Source: Puccinellia tenuiflora
Taxonomy: Eukaryota > Streptophyta > Magnoliopsida > Poales > Poaceae
NCBI GenBank assembly: GCA_012064385.1
Contig: QRDG01000139.1
Coordinates: 186,001-250,000, forward strand
Length of the DNA: 64,000 nt
Direction: 5' to 3'
This document shows positions 12,201-22,876 of the stretch, piece by piece (the stretch's first letter is position 1; every line of letters begins with the position of its first letter). Under the pieces are notes generated by a model. The model did not search any database. It worked only from the letters and a program-made list of their open reading frames with translations, and had not been told where the DNA came from. Made by a program: the position numbers and the translations under genes.

Positions 12201-12735
12201 TTGGTGATGGCATTCTCGCCACTCCATGCGATGGGGATGTAGTTCTTGCTCCTGGCGTCGGCGATGCGGAAGGAGACGCATCCGGTCCGCTCGTCCTGCG
12301 CGGTGGATCAGAGTGCGTAAAAGTTGCGGAAGAGCTCCACAGAAGGACGCACGCCGACGTAGGCCTCGCAGAAGTAGGCGAAGACGGAGAGGATGAGGAT
12401 GGAATTGGATGAAGATGGAGGAGTTGGATCTGGTATGTCTCCAGAATCCCCATGAGGAAGTCGGAGAAAGGAGGAATGAGACCGGCAGAGAGAGTGTGAA
12501 GGAAGATGGGGTAGTACCCCTCGGGAAGCTTTCTGCCGGCCGGTTTCATGCTGGTGGCGCCGTGCTCGTTGGTTTTCACGGCCGCCAGGTGGCGCACCTT
12601 ATCGACCCCCGCCGAGTTGATGCGGGACCTCGGCAGCGCCCCCTAGGGTTCAGCACTCCGCGACGCCGCCGCAGACTTGCCAGCCTGCATCGGAGCCTTG
12701 CCTTTCTCGGGAGCGTCTGCTTTCTTCGGCGCCAT
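9201..12735 (-). pseudogene. Antisense coiled-coil gene of Tat copy 1 (broken)
   Basis: Runs opposite to gag-pol. The ATG at 12735 (MAPKKA) is shared with copy 2. Residues about 50-330 form a globular part (GYYPIFLHTLSAGLIPPF, the WFFVDTK and WARWASEGFEGPK segments, MVAKDFTTRR). It resembles the plant transposon-associated family listed in Pfam as Transposase_28, a resemblance judged from memory. An acidic, Pro/Ala/Glu-rich middle and a long Glu/Ala/Arg/Lys coiled coil follow (about 9840-10640), then a C-terminal block near MSRQRQRMLQDLVLRAR. A predicted 84-bp intron sits at 11223-11306. Stops include TAG at 12005-12007 and one at 10355-10357; a one-base loss near 9220 removes the stop used in copy 2. 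Function unknown; the name transposase for this family is not evidence of such an activity. Confidence 0.75.
11223..11306 (-). other. Predicted intron in antisense gene (copy 1)
   Basis: GTAAG donor at 11306 and a pyrimidine-rich TTTTTAG acceptor at 11223, 84 bp. Without removal, a TAA follows MADE at once. With removal, the frame continues into AAPKRRRLRK. The same intron with the same length is at 35944-36027 in copy 2. Confidence 0.7.
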
Positions 12736-13021
12736 GGTCGCAGGAGAGAAGGAACTCTTGTTGGTGGTGCGCTCTGGGAAGAAGGAGGCGTTTGGGGGAA
12801 GTGTGCGGCAGAGTAATGGAGGAAGTGATGGGCACCATCAACGCGCGCAGGCTTTATCGAGCAGTTCCCAAGAGCGTGGCGGGCCCCCACCGGGTCGCCC
12901 GTTGGAGCCGAGGAGATCGTGGCCTCGGGCGCAACCGCTGCGCCCCATGTGTCACGGCCCAGGCAGGCAGCGTTGGGCCCCCGACGCTTCGCCTGCATCC
13001 GCGGACTTCGGCGTGCCCATC

Positions 13022-13038
13022 GTGGGCCCGGGGGCTAC
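13022..13038 (+). other. Putative polypurine tract region
   Basis: A G-rich run (GTGGGCCCGGGGGCTAC) lies directly upstream of the 3' LTR start, the usual place for plus-strand priming. It is not purely purine. The equivalent in copy 2 is just right of 29547. Confidence 0.5.
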
Positions 13039-14006
13039 TGTCGGCACAGTGGAAACCAGGGTACCACAAGCCGGCCTGCCAGGGCCCACGACACTCTTCA
13101 GAAGATTTCGCTAAGGACCAGGCTCTCCAAGCCTGGCGAACCTCGCGAGGGTTTTTCCTCGCGACGGACCTCTCCTCGAGAGGGCATCTCCAAGGATCAA
13201 GCCGAAAGGCTCGGCGAGGCCTCCGGCCTCGCGGGGGTTCCTTCCCCACGAAGCAAGCTCTGCCTCCGCGGCAGAGCGCACATGGGCTATGTGCCCTCCG
13301 CAGAGTCACGGGCGCGCCAGCACGCGGTGACGACCGCGCCGCAGTTGCCATTCTCGTGTATAAATCAGTCAACAATGCTGCACCAGGCAAAGGAGCTACA
13401 AGAATTGCCATTTTGGTGATAAGGGGACCGTCTGCCGCTACGCTCCAAGGGCGACGTCACCATGGGGCGCCTCCCGAGCCTCAGCAGCGCCAGCCCACCG
13501 TCCTGGCTGGACGGTGGCTTTTCCAGCTTTGGTGACGCCGCTCCCTGCCATGGACCGCGTCCATGGACTCTCCCTTTATCGTGCACCCGTCCTCCTCCTT
13601 CGTCGCCATGTGGTAACCCTTCCCGCCAAGATATTTGGGGGAAGAGGTCCAAGACACCTATAAAAGGAGGGGGAGCACGTTCAGGCAAAGGGTCCGATCT
13701 GAGATCTAGGGTTTGGAGTGCTGATCTAGCAATAGCCATTGTTAGCCACCTCGAGCTCCCCAAGCTCTCCTTGTACTGTAACCTCTGCAAGCAGTGCAAT
13801 ACAACCAAGGCAGGACGTAGGGGTTTTACCTCTCCAAGAGGGCCCTGAACCTGGGTAACATCGTGTGTTCTTCTCTGCAGTGCCGTCCCCCAGCAATCTC
13901 GACAAACGCCGTCGCCGAGGCACGTTGAGGGTTGCTTGATTCCGTGTTCAGCCCCTTACTCGATACCTAGTGAGACACACCCAGTTCCTGGGACAGATCT
14001 CCGACA
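13039..14006 (+). repeat. 3' LTR of Tat copy 1
   Basis: 968 bp, TGTCGGCACAG to CTCCGACA, with a TATAAAAG at 13659-13666. It differs from the 5' LTR by many substitutions and block indels, for example a shorter leader after the TATA region (about 13680-13735 against 1970-2062). It joins Athila-type sequence at 14007. Confidence 0.92.
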
Positions 14007-14443
14007 CATTTAAACTTACTCTATTTCCACATTATTTCACCATGATAGGCATCCATAAACAAAAGTACATGATATCAACTGAATAAATGATGGAACATGT
14101 TGAAAGCTTTGCATGTGACAGCACATATGGGCTAACTCCCAACCTTAAACATTTATCAAGCCACTATCATCATAATATTAATCACAATGGTTCATGTTTA
14201 TTATTTGATATTTTGATGATATAATTCTACAGTTGTCCAAGATACTCAAGTTAATTAAGTCCAAGGCAAGATGTGACTGAAACCTCTAAATATGTCACGC
14301 TCATTTGCATGAGTGTTACCCATAAATCTCCAAAACAAGAGACCCATGGATGACACCATACTTTAATATTCATTGGTAAACCTCAAGATAGGGATACATG
14401 ATAATGCTCTATGAGCTCACACAAGCCTAAACGAAATTGATAA
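14007..14443 (-). other. Non-coding 3' internal region of the Athila element
   Basis: AT-rich, with no ORF above about 40 codons. It lies downstream of the post-pol ORF in the element's direction and is the part that abuts Tat copy 1. Confidence 0.6.
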
Positions 14444-15076
14444 CTAAACGATAAAAGCAAAATAGACCTTGACTAGATAGATAAAAGAGACTAATAAAGA
14501 GAGAGAGAGACAGGCGGAACTCCCCCAAGCTTGACATTCTGCCAGACTCTCCTTTGCTGCAGCTTCCTCCTTCTCGTATTCTTCCTCCCATTCAGCCATC
14601 TTCCATGGGAAGGGTCTTCCATCACGGAAATATGTAGGTGGATCATTATACCTGAGGGTGGCAGCTGCTACAATCTTCTTGAAGCGTTCTTCATACTCGC
14701 AGTTCTGGTTTTCTACATCCCACATGAAGCACTGAATCTTCTCTAGCTTGTCGATGACGTACTTGTACCTATCTTCCAGATCCTCAAGTCTCTTCTTGTA
14801 CTCTTCAACCTTATTCTCCAACTCCAGGTTCATGAAGTGATGAGCATCAAGGCTGTGGTAAACCACAGTCCCATACCTGAAGGTCTTGTCTTCCAGCTCG
14901 TCCAGTCTTTCCTCCACGGTACCGGTGGTCTTGGGAGCCTTCACCTCCTCCACGAGCATCACCCCTTCCTTGAAGCACACGGTCTTCTGAGGCGCCATCA
15001 CGGAGTTGAGGTAGTGGTTCACAACACCCTCCTTGGGAGAGCTCTCCCCCTCGAGATTGGATCCGGAGCAAGACAT
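14444..15076 (-). CDS. Post-pol coiled-coil ORF of the Athila element
   Basis: The frame is open from 15112; I prefer the ATG at 15076 (MSCSGSNLEGESS), because the earlier 12 residues lie in a poor context. The product is about 210 residues. A low-complexity start is followed by a heptad-like Glu/Lys/Leu-rich stretch (about residues 70-135, e.g. LELENKVEEYKKRLEDLEDR) that should form a coiled coil. Then come an RPFPWKMAEWEEE segment, an acidic stretch and a C-terminal hydrophobic run (SLLVSFIYLVKVYFAFIV). It stands where some Athila elements have an env-like ORF, but there is no signal peptide and no detectable homology to envelope proteins. The hydrophobic tail may be read-through into non-coding DNA. 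Function unknown. Confidence 0.5.
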   Translation of the reverse strand: MSCSGSNLEGESSPKEGVVNHYLNSVMAPQKTVCFKEGVMLVEEVKAPKTTGTVEERLDELEDKTFRYGTVVYHSLDAHHFMNLELENKVEEYKKRLEDLEDRYKYVIDKLEKIQCFMWDVENQNCEYEERFKKIVAAATLRYNDPPTYFRDGRPFPWKMAEWEEEYEKEEAAAKESLAECQAWGSSACLSLSLLVSFIYLVKVYFAFIV

Positions 15077-15373
15077 GGCTAAAACCTGGCAAACAGAGAC
15101 AACAAGAAACAAAGATCGCTCGAGAACGCTCGGTGCGAGATTAGATCGTCGGAGAGGGGTATATATTGAGGGTTTTTAGGTCAAGACGGAGCGTCGGGAT
15201 CGAAAACGAGGCGAAAAAGGTCTCCGAGGTGAAAAAGGAGTGGGGCCACCTCTTTCCCTCCTCGGGACTCCGTTTCGTCAAGTTTTCTTCCCCCACACGT
15301 TAATTTCCATAAAAATCGACTTCCATAAATTCTTACGCAATTCCGAGAAACTTTCCAATACAAAAGTTACCTT

Positions 15374-18300
15374 TTATTGATTTGGGGTTGCTGAAACTGA
15401 TCGACCCCCTTTTATTATTTCTTCCGGTGTTTGTAAATTCAATGTTTCCACCGTTCCAATGAAGCTTTTTCCTGCAATATAATGTTTAAGACGTTGTCCA
15501 TTGACCACATGAGGTTTACCTTTCATATCACCATAAAGACGGATAGCTCCTGAACGATACACTTCCTGTATGACTAATGGTCCCTGCCATTTTGAGGCTA
15601 GCTTCCCTGCAGAAAACTTGAAACGAGAGTTGTATAATAGAACTTGATCTCCTACTTTGAATTATTTTCTCTTAATCTTCTTGTCATGCCAAATCTTAAC
15701 TTTCTCTTTAAACATTTTAGCATTTTCATAGGCATCATTCCTCCATTCATCTAGCAGGTTTAAATCAAGGATTCTTTTCTCTCCTGCAGTCTTAAAGTCA
15801 AAGTTTAATTTTTTAATAGCCCATCTAGCTTTATGTTCTAATTCAACAGGTAAATGACAAGCTTTTCCATAGACAATTTTATAAGGGGACATTCCCATAG
15901 GATTTTTAAAGGCACTTCTATAAGCCCATAATGCATCATTAATTTTAAGTGGCCAATCAGACCTAGACTTATTTACTGTCTTTTCCAAAATGAGTTTAAT
16001 TTTCCTATTACTTAATTCAACCTGTCCACTTGTTTGAGGGTGATAAGAAGACGCAATTCTATGGTTAACATCATATTTTGCCAATGCTTTCCTAAAAACA
16101 CCATGTATGAAATGAGAGCCACCATCAGTAATCAAAAACCTAGGAACACCAAACCTTGGGAAAATGATGTCCTTGAGCATTTTCATTGCTGTGGCATGAT
16201 CTGCACTTTTGGTTGGAATTGCCTCCACCCACTTTGTAACATAGTCCACTGCAACCAAAATATGAGTATGTTTTGTCTTTGAGGCTGGGAAAGGTCCCAT
16301 AAAGTCAAAACCCCACACATCAAATGGTTCAAGTGGTAGAGAATAATTCATAGACATTTCATTTCTCCTACCAATATTTCCTACTCTTTGAAATTTATCA
16401 CAAGATTTAACATATTCATGGCAATCTTTAAATAAAGTAGGCCAATAGAAACCAGATTGTAATACCTTTGTTGCTGTCCGATCTCCTGCATGATGCCCTC
16501 CATAGGGACTATCATGACAATCTCTTATTATAGCCTGTTGTTCATGCTCAGGTATACAACGTCTAATAATACCATCTACACTTTTCTTATAAAGGAAAGG
16601 ATCATCCCAAAAATAATGTCTAAGATCATAAAAGAATCTCTTTCTTTGTTGATAAGTAAAGTGTGGAGGTAATACTTTTCCAACAATAAAATTTGCATAA
16701 TTAGCGAACCAAGGAGATGCAGCCTTAACACTGGATACATTAACAATTGCAAGTTGTTCATTAACAAAGCTGTGATTAATAGGAATGGGATCATCAGGTA
16801 TATTTTCCATTCTAGAGAGATGATCAGCTACTTGGTTATCTTCTCTTTTCCTATCAACAATGTGTAAATCAAATTCTTGCAATAAAAGTACCCATCTTAT
16901 CAATCTAGGCTTAGCATCTTTCTTGTTCATCAAGTATTTAATAGCAGAATTATCAGTATGTATTGTGACTTTGGAATCAGTAATATAAGGTCTAAACTTG
17001 TCACAAGCCAATAGTACTGCTAAAAATTCTTTTTCAGTTGTAGCATAATTTCTTTGGGCAGCATCAAGTGTTCTACTAGCATAATAAATAACATTCAGTT
17101 TCTTATCAACCCTTTGACCCAAAACAGCCCCAACTGCATAATCACTAGCATCACACATAATTTCAAAGGGCAATTTCCAATCAGGAGGTTGAATAATAGG
17201 AGCAGTTATTAAAGCATTCTTCAAAATATTAAAAGATTCAATGCAATCTTCATTAAAAGAGAAAGGAACATCCTTTTGCAAAAGATTGGTTAGAGGTTTT
17301 GATATTTTGGAGAAATCCTTAATGAACCTACGGTAAAAACCTACATGCCCAAGAAAACTTCTTATACCTTTTATATCTTTTGGGTATGGTAGCTTCTCAA
17401 TAGCTTCTATCTTGGCTGGATCAACTTCTATTTCATCTCCAGAAATCTTATGTCCTAGAACAATTCCTTCGGTAACCATGAAGTGACACTTCTCCCAATT
17501 GAGAACTAAATGTTAATCTTCACAACGCTGCAAAAATTTGTTAAGATTGAACAAGCAATTATCGAAAGAAGTACCATACACAGAAAAATCATCCATAAAG
17601 ACTTCCATTATCTTTTCAATATAATCAGCAAATATAGCATTCATGCATCTTTGAAAAGTAGCAGGAGCATTACATAAACCGAATGGCATTCTTCTATAAG
17701 CAAATGTACCAAATGGGCAAGTAAAAGTGGTATTTTCTTGATCGTCCTTATGGACAGGAATTTGTGAGAAACCTGAATAACCATCTAGATAAAAAAAGTG
17801 AGAGTGTTTAGATAACCTTTCTAACATTTGATCAATAAATGGCAATGGGTAATGATCTTTTCTAGTTGCTTTGTTTAGTTTCCTGTAATCAATGCACATC
17901 CTATAACCAACAACAGTACGTTGACCCACAAGTTCATTCTCATCATTTGGAACAACAGTCATTCCACCCTTTTTAGGAACACAATGGACAGGACTAACCC
18001 ACTTACTATCAGCTATAGGATAAATGATACCAGCTTCCATGTGTCTTATTACCTCTTTTCTTACCACTTCTTTCATTTTTGGATGGAGACGGCGTTGATA
18101 ATCAACAACAGGTTTTGCATCCTCTTCCAAATTGATTTTATGCATACATAGAGCTAGGCTTATACCTTTAAGATCATCAAGAGAGTATCCAATAGCTGGT
18201 CGATGAGCTTTTAGCACATCAAGTAGTTTCTCTTCTTCTTCAGCTGAAAGGTTAGCACTAATAATGACAGGATATATGTTCTTATCATCTAAATATGCAT

Positions 18301-19330
18301 ATTTCAGGTTGTCAGGCAAAGGTTTCAATTCAAAACTAGGATCCCCTTTTGGTGGTGGTAACACTCCTAAATTATCAGGTGGGATATGCAACTGTAACTG
18401 TGGTGGTTGTTGCCATAATATTTGTTCCAGAGCCTCTTTTTCCTCATCATTAAATGGTTCATCTTGATTAAGCATATAACGTTCTACAACATCTGTTGAA
18501 GCTACAGCTATATGAGCAAGAGTTTCAATTATATCTTCAGAGATTGGCTCTTTCACAACATGTTTATCAGCAAATTTGGAAAAGTTAAACTCAAGTCTTC
18601 CATTATCACATTTAATAAACACTTTCTCTTTAAGCAAATTAATTTCAGCTCCAACAGTACGCAAGAAAGGTCTACCAAAAATGATAGGACAAAATGAATC
18701 TTGAGGGCAACAAAGCACAATAAAATCAGCAGGATATTTTATTTTGCCAACTAGAACTTCAACATCTCTAACAATTTCAAAAGGACTAATATATTCTTTA
18801 TTAGCAAGTTGAATTGTCATACCTGTCTCTTCCATAACAATAGGATCAATATCAGGCTTGATTTCAAGATAGAGAGAATATGGAATGATACTAATGCTTG
18901 ACCCAATATCACATAGACCATCATAACTTGAAGTCCCAATAGAGCATGATATTATAGGTTTTCCCACCTTGGCCGAATTACCTCTGATAATTTTAGTAGC
19001 ATCTTCACATAGATAAACATCAACAGGATCTTCTTCATTTAATTGTTTGATAACAGAAATTTGAGTATTGACTTCCACCTGTTCATATGGCTGAGGACAT
19101 CTTCTTTTACTCTTGTTAGTAACAGCAATAAGTAAATTTTTCTTAACTTGGTTCGGATATGGGGGTGGCTCAACATACTCCTCAATTCTCACAGATGACA
19201 TTGGCTCTGTATGTTTAATAACTTTAGGAATAACAATAGATTGTTTAACAGGTTCAACATAAGTTTCAAACCCACTTTTAGGAATACAGATATGCTCAGC
19301 AAAAGATTTAGCTATAGTTACATAGATCAA
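15374..19330 (-). pseudogene. pol: Athila element pol: protease, RT, RNase H, integrase (two stops)
   Basis: One frame from 19330 to 15374, broken only by in-frame stops at 17513-17515 and 15662-15664. In order: protease with CDIGSSISIIP (about 18900), RT with a conserved YPLPFIDQM region and catalytic FMDD (about 17590), RNase H beginning CDASDYAVGAVLG and ending NQVADHLSR (about 17150-16815), integrase with a zinc region, DFMGPFP, LITDGGSHF and the QVELSNR glutamate region (about 16290-15990), and a short C-terminal domain (DQVLLYNSRF) after the second stop. In the integrase zinc motif the last cysteine is phenylalanine (SCDKFQ), so metal binding is probably lost. The protein would copy and integrate the element; as it stands it is defective. 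Confidence 0.88.
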
Positions 19331-20075
19331 TAATACTCATATTTTTAAACAAGATAGAAGTAGAGAAGCTCTCCACACATGAATATCCATAATCAAAATA
19401 AGGTTCATTACCTTTATCAAGTTCCCAGTGTCCAGTATTTTCATAAATAGTTTCCAATAGGTTCCATGCTTCTTCTTCAGTATTATTTGTAAAACTCCCA
19501 CCAGATGAATTGTCCAGAATTTCCTTATGCTTCATAGGTAGCCTCACATAAAAGTTTATCAATATAAGTTTCTTTGTAAGATCATGACAAGGATTCTCAC
19601 GAAGGAGTGCCTTCAGTCTCCCCCAAGCTTGAGTAATACTCTCTCCCAGATGTGGCCAGAAATTAAATATATAGCAGCGGCTCTCATAAGCTTCTCTAGG
19701 AGTAAAATATTTAAGAAAGAAAATCTTCCTCAATACACTCCATTCAGTAGTGGCTCCTTCATCAAAAGACCTGAACCAAATACGAGCATTACCAGATAAA
19801 GACATAAATAATAGCTTCCTTTTCACATAGTCCTCAGAAATACCAGGAATCCTAAATAAGCCACATATTTCTTCAATCATTTCAATGTGTTCATGTGCAG
19901 ACTTAGTTCCATGCCCTGAAAATATATTCTTCGTAACTCTTTCAACATGGCCAGTGGGAATTTTAAATCCCACTTCAGGTATCTTAGACACGGCAGTTTC
20001 AACCACTTTAGCAGTAGTGGCGTAAGCACTTTCATATAGAGCAAGGTGCAGCGAGGAACGATTCTTAAATGCCAT
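19308..20075 (-). CDS. gag: Athila element gag (frame-shifted against pol)
   Basis: Frame open from 20117; the ATG at 20075 (MAFKNRSSLH) is the likely start. About 255 residues. It contains the Retrotrans_gag core: RIPGISEDYVKRKLLFMSLSG, RIWFRSF, LRKIFFLKYFTP and the later FYVRLPMKHKEILDNSSGG region. In related elements gag runs into pol in one frame. Here it ends at 19308 while pol opens at 19330 in another frame, so a shift separates them. A canonical zinc knuckle was not seen. Confidence 0.8.
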   Translation of the reverse strand: MAFKNRSSLHLALYESAYATTAKVVETAVSKIPEVGFKIPTGHVERVTKNIFSGHGTKSAHEHIEMIEEICGLFRIPGISEDYVKRKLLFMSLSGNARIWFRSFDEGATTEWSVLRKIFFLKYFTPREAYESRCYIFNFWPHLGESITQAWGRLKALLRENPCHDLTKKLILINFYVRLPMKHKEILDNSSGGSFTNNTEEEAWNLLETIYENTGHWELDKGNEPYFDYGYSCVESFSTSILFKNMSIIDLCNYS

Positions 20076-20151
20076 AGTATCAATGAGATAAAACAGCAAA
20101 TATAATTCAGCTTTCAAGTTTCCTTACCAAACTTCTTACCAATAGCTCTAC

Positions 20152-20170
20152 GCTCCCCGGCAACGGCGCT
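20152..20170 (-). other. Athila primer binding site
   Basis: Minus-strand GCGCCGTTGCCGGGGAGCG next to the LTR end, with about a dozen bases between. The same motif occurs at the other Athila-type LTR at 50845-50862. Confidence 0.7.
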
Positions 20171-20182
20171 AGAAAAGTATCT

Positions 20183-21682
20183 TGATGACTCCCAAGTGCA
20201 GGAGATCAATTGTAGTACCTTTCAATTAGAAAAGGTTGTCGAACCCACGAGGAGCTGAAGATATTGGTTAGAAAGAATGATAAATAAAGCAATGAAAGAT
20301 GCAAATGTTTTTGGGATTTTTAGTTGTATGATTGCAAAGATAATAAAAATGTCGAAAGTAAATAGTAACAGTTGAAAGCCCAATCCTCTATGTGGCAAGA
20401 GGACAAGCTCAAATGGTGTGTAACTTATATGTGGAAAGCGTTCCCGAGGGCGGCATGGATATCACTAGGCATAGAGATTTATTAAACAACACGTTGCATA
20501 TCTTGTCAAGTTTTAATCTTCTTGGGGCGGAGCCATAACTAGGCATAGCTAAATAAATAATCTACAACCCCTTATGATGGATCATCTAGCCAATTAAATG
20601 ACTGCACAAGAATTATTAAGACACAAAGTCCCGCCATAGCATTACACTCTAAGGTCCCCGACACTACTACCCACATAATATAACTACATGACTCCGTCTT
20701 AGGCTTACTTGTCCTCCCAAGTCTTCCTCAATTCATTACACTACGTTGTTCTCCTATGAGCCCTTATAGTTGAAGTGTTGTGCAGTCGACGTTCGCACAA
20801 CACCATCATAGAATCACATAGAAGATAAACTCTTGACAAAATACCAACACATGTTATATATAAATCATTGCCAATTCATCCTATGCCCTCAGGAACATAT
20901 GGGAACTACTCACAACGTGCAAACATGATCATAATCAGTGGCATAAAGGGTTCAACACAATCTGAAATAAATACTTCACCACCAAATAATGACAAGTACC
21001 CAATCACAAACATGAATAGGAGCACAAGACAATGATCTAGGGTATAGCAACTCTCAAACTATGAGGGGAACGGAGTGGATCACGGAGATGGTGATGGAGA
21101 TGGTGATGGTGTTGATGTAGAGGCCTCCTCCTACGCCAAGGAGGAGAGGTGATGATGATGGCGGTGATTTCCCCCCTCTCCGGAGCTCCGAATTAACAGG
21201 ATCTGACCCTTTTTGGAGAGAATCAGGAGCTCCGCCGCCGCCACAGCCTCAGATAATTCGGGAAAAATTACAGCGTCCTTTTTCGGGGAAGACGAAGGCG
21301 TACATAAAAAGCCACAGGCGAGGAAGTGCCCGAGGCCCCGTTTGGTGGGTCCCATGCGGCCCCTGTACCTGGCCGCATGGGCCCACCCCATTTGGGCCTC
21401 GTGGCCTTCCTCTCTTCGGTCTTCTTTCCATTGCCCTTCTTCCGAAGAAAAACTGCCGTGGTATTTTTCCTTTAATTATTTGGGTTCACGAAACTCCTGA
21501 AACAATAAAGACAAGAAAAGGGGGGTATTCTGCCTCCCAGATATTAAATACCAAAAATAGGGACTTTGTATGAAAGTCCCATAAATCATCTAAAACATGC
21601 AAAACATTGATATAACAGTGCATATAATATTCCCATATGATAATATAAGGTATAAAAATGATGATATAAAATGCACGTATCA
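20183..21682 (-). repeat. 5' LTR of the Athila element
   Basis: 1500 bp. On the + strand it runs from TGATGACTCCC to ACGTATCA, giving TGAT...ATCA ends on the minus strand. Its right flank is CCCAG (21683-21687). The partner LTR is absent from the window. Confidence 0.82.
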
Positions 21683-21954
21683 CCCAGCACATAAGCGATC
21701 AGATGAATACTTTCAGGAGGACAAACATTAGTTTGTAAGGCAACATGGCCAAAAAAACATCAGAAACATAACCACTAGCACGAAGCAAATTCGGGTTGAC
21801 ATTGATAACTTAGTATATATGATCATCGGGAAATAAAAGATGGCATGATCTCAAAGAGCGAACCAGAATTTATTTCATGACCATAGGTAATGTTAACGAG
21901 AGAATTGCTGAAAAACTTAGCTTTTTGGTGCTCTTGGCGTTGATGACGCGCAGG

Positions 21955-22230
21955 CTGGGATGCGGCGATGAGTAGGCCGCGACGGCAATTAAGCCGGACC
22001 GCGACGACGAGTAGGCCGCAACGACAAATTAAGTCGGACCGCGACGACGAGTAAGCCGAAAAGGTAACATGCCGCGTCGGCGATTAAGCCGGAACGCGAC
22101 GATAAGTACATAGAAAAGGTAACATGCCGCATCGGCGATTAAACCGAAACGCGATGATAAGTATGCCGAAAAGGCAACATGCCGCGTCGACGATTAAGCC
22201 GAAATGCGACGATAAATTTGGAAACACGAA
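21955..22230 (-). repeat. Imperfect tandem repeats of about 57 bp
   Basis: Four to five degenerate units with recurring elements GATTAAGCCG, CGCGACGA(T/C)A and AACATGCCGCGTCGG. Later units are longer and share AAAAGGTAACATGCCGC. It lies in the internal region of the LARD-like element. There are no constant-length spacers. Confidence 0.75.
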
Positions 22231-22513
22231 GACGATTTAGCTGGAAACAGCGCATCGACTGAACCGTGTTAGCGAGCAAGCCGTGAGCGGTGAAAAAGCC
22301 CGACGGTGTGTCGGCCGTTGTCATGATAGCAAGCCGTCCAGGTTGGAAATCGTCGCGCGATACCAGAGGCAGATTGAAACTCGTTGCATGTCAATTGTAA
22401 ATTGACTGGACCGATGAGTTAAGCTAAGCATCCTTTTTTTTGGTCATCACGTGATCTGCCTTGTCTTGCATCCATGAGCAGCAGGGCCTGCTCGATTATT
22501 GTGCATATGCTTC

Positions 22514-22876
22514 TGTTATTTTATGGTGATCCAAATCCGTTTCTATAAGTGAGAAGGCTAACGACGGAGCGAAGCGAGGCCCGTCGCCGGTAGGCTTGGT
22601 ACGGTACGAGTTGTAACCGACCAGGACACCTATTGTTGCCGACCTAGTTTAGGTCAGGACCACTATAAATACGTCTTGTAAGCCGCCGCCGGAGATAAGC
22701 CACACATTATAAATCCCGGCGCGTTTGTAACTTCACCCCAAAATAGTGAAGTATTACTGGCTGGCGCCCGTGGTTTTTCTCTTCCTTGTTGGAAGGGTTT
22801 TCCACGTTAAAATCTCGTGTCCCCCGTTGGTTTGATCTTGCTTAATTTCATCGTTGTTTTGCTATCGTTTGTAACA
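22514..22876 (+). repeat. Solo LTR, 363 bp, TSD GCTTC
   Basis: Starts TGTTAT, ends GTAACA, and is bounded by GCTTC at 22509-22513 and 22877-22881. A TATAAATA box lies at 22674-22681 and a polyadenylation-type region with GGTTTTTCTCTTCC follows near 22773. The TGTTA...TAACA ends and that region suggest Ty1/copia. It interrupts the LARD-like element, whose sequence can be read across it. The family is unassigned. Confidence 0.82.

Larger units (their letters stand above)
1306..14006 (+). mobile_element. Ty3/gypsy LTR retrotransposon, Tat lineage (copy 1)
   Basis: Complete in outline: 5' LTR, primer binding site, gag, protease, reverse transcriptase, RNase H, a second RNase H, integrase, a spacer, an opposite-strand coiled-coil gene, a purine/G-rich tract and a 3' LTR. 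The Tat assignment rests on the second (archaeal-type) RNase H between the first RNase H and integrase, and on the antisense ORF before the 3' LTR, both known for Tat-clade elements such as Grande and Retand relatives. Both ends are intact (TG...CA), but the 5-bp flanks differ (GATCG at 1301-1305, CATTT at 14007-14011), so there is no target-site duplication. All coding parts are broken by frameshifts or stops. It is not autonomous. Confidence 0.9.
14007..21682 (-). mobile_element. Ty3/gypsy Athila-lineage element, 3' part missing
   Basis: Minus-strand element with, in its own direction, 5' LTR (21682-20183), primer binding site, gag, protease-RT-RNase H-integrase, and a post-pol coiled-coil ORF. 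It is cut at 14007 by Tat copy 1. Its 3' LTR and the rest of the 3' region do not reappear left of 1306. Athila assignment rests on the LTR start TGATACGTGC, the GCGCCGTTGCCGGGGAGC binding site and the pol sequence type. Confidence 0.85.

Noticed and set aside
14444..15076. Envelope protein
   Set aside because: No signal peptide, no central membrane segment, and no recognisable envelope feature; the hydrophobic end may lie beyond the true protein.
21955..22230. CRISPR-like array
   Set aside because: Units are degenerate and directly adjoining with no unique spacers, in a plant retroelement context.
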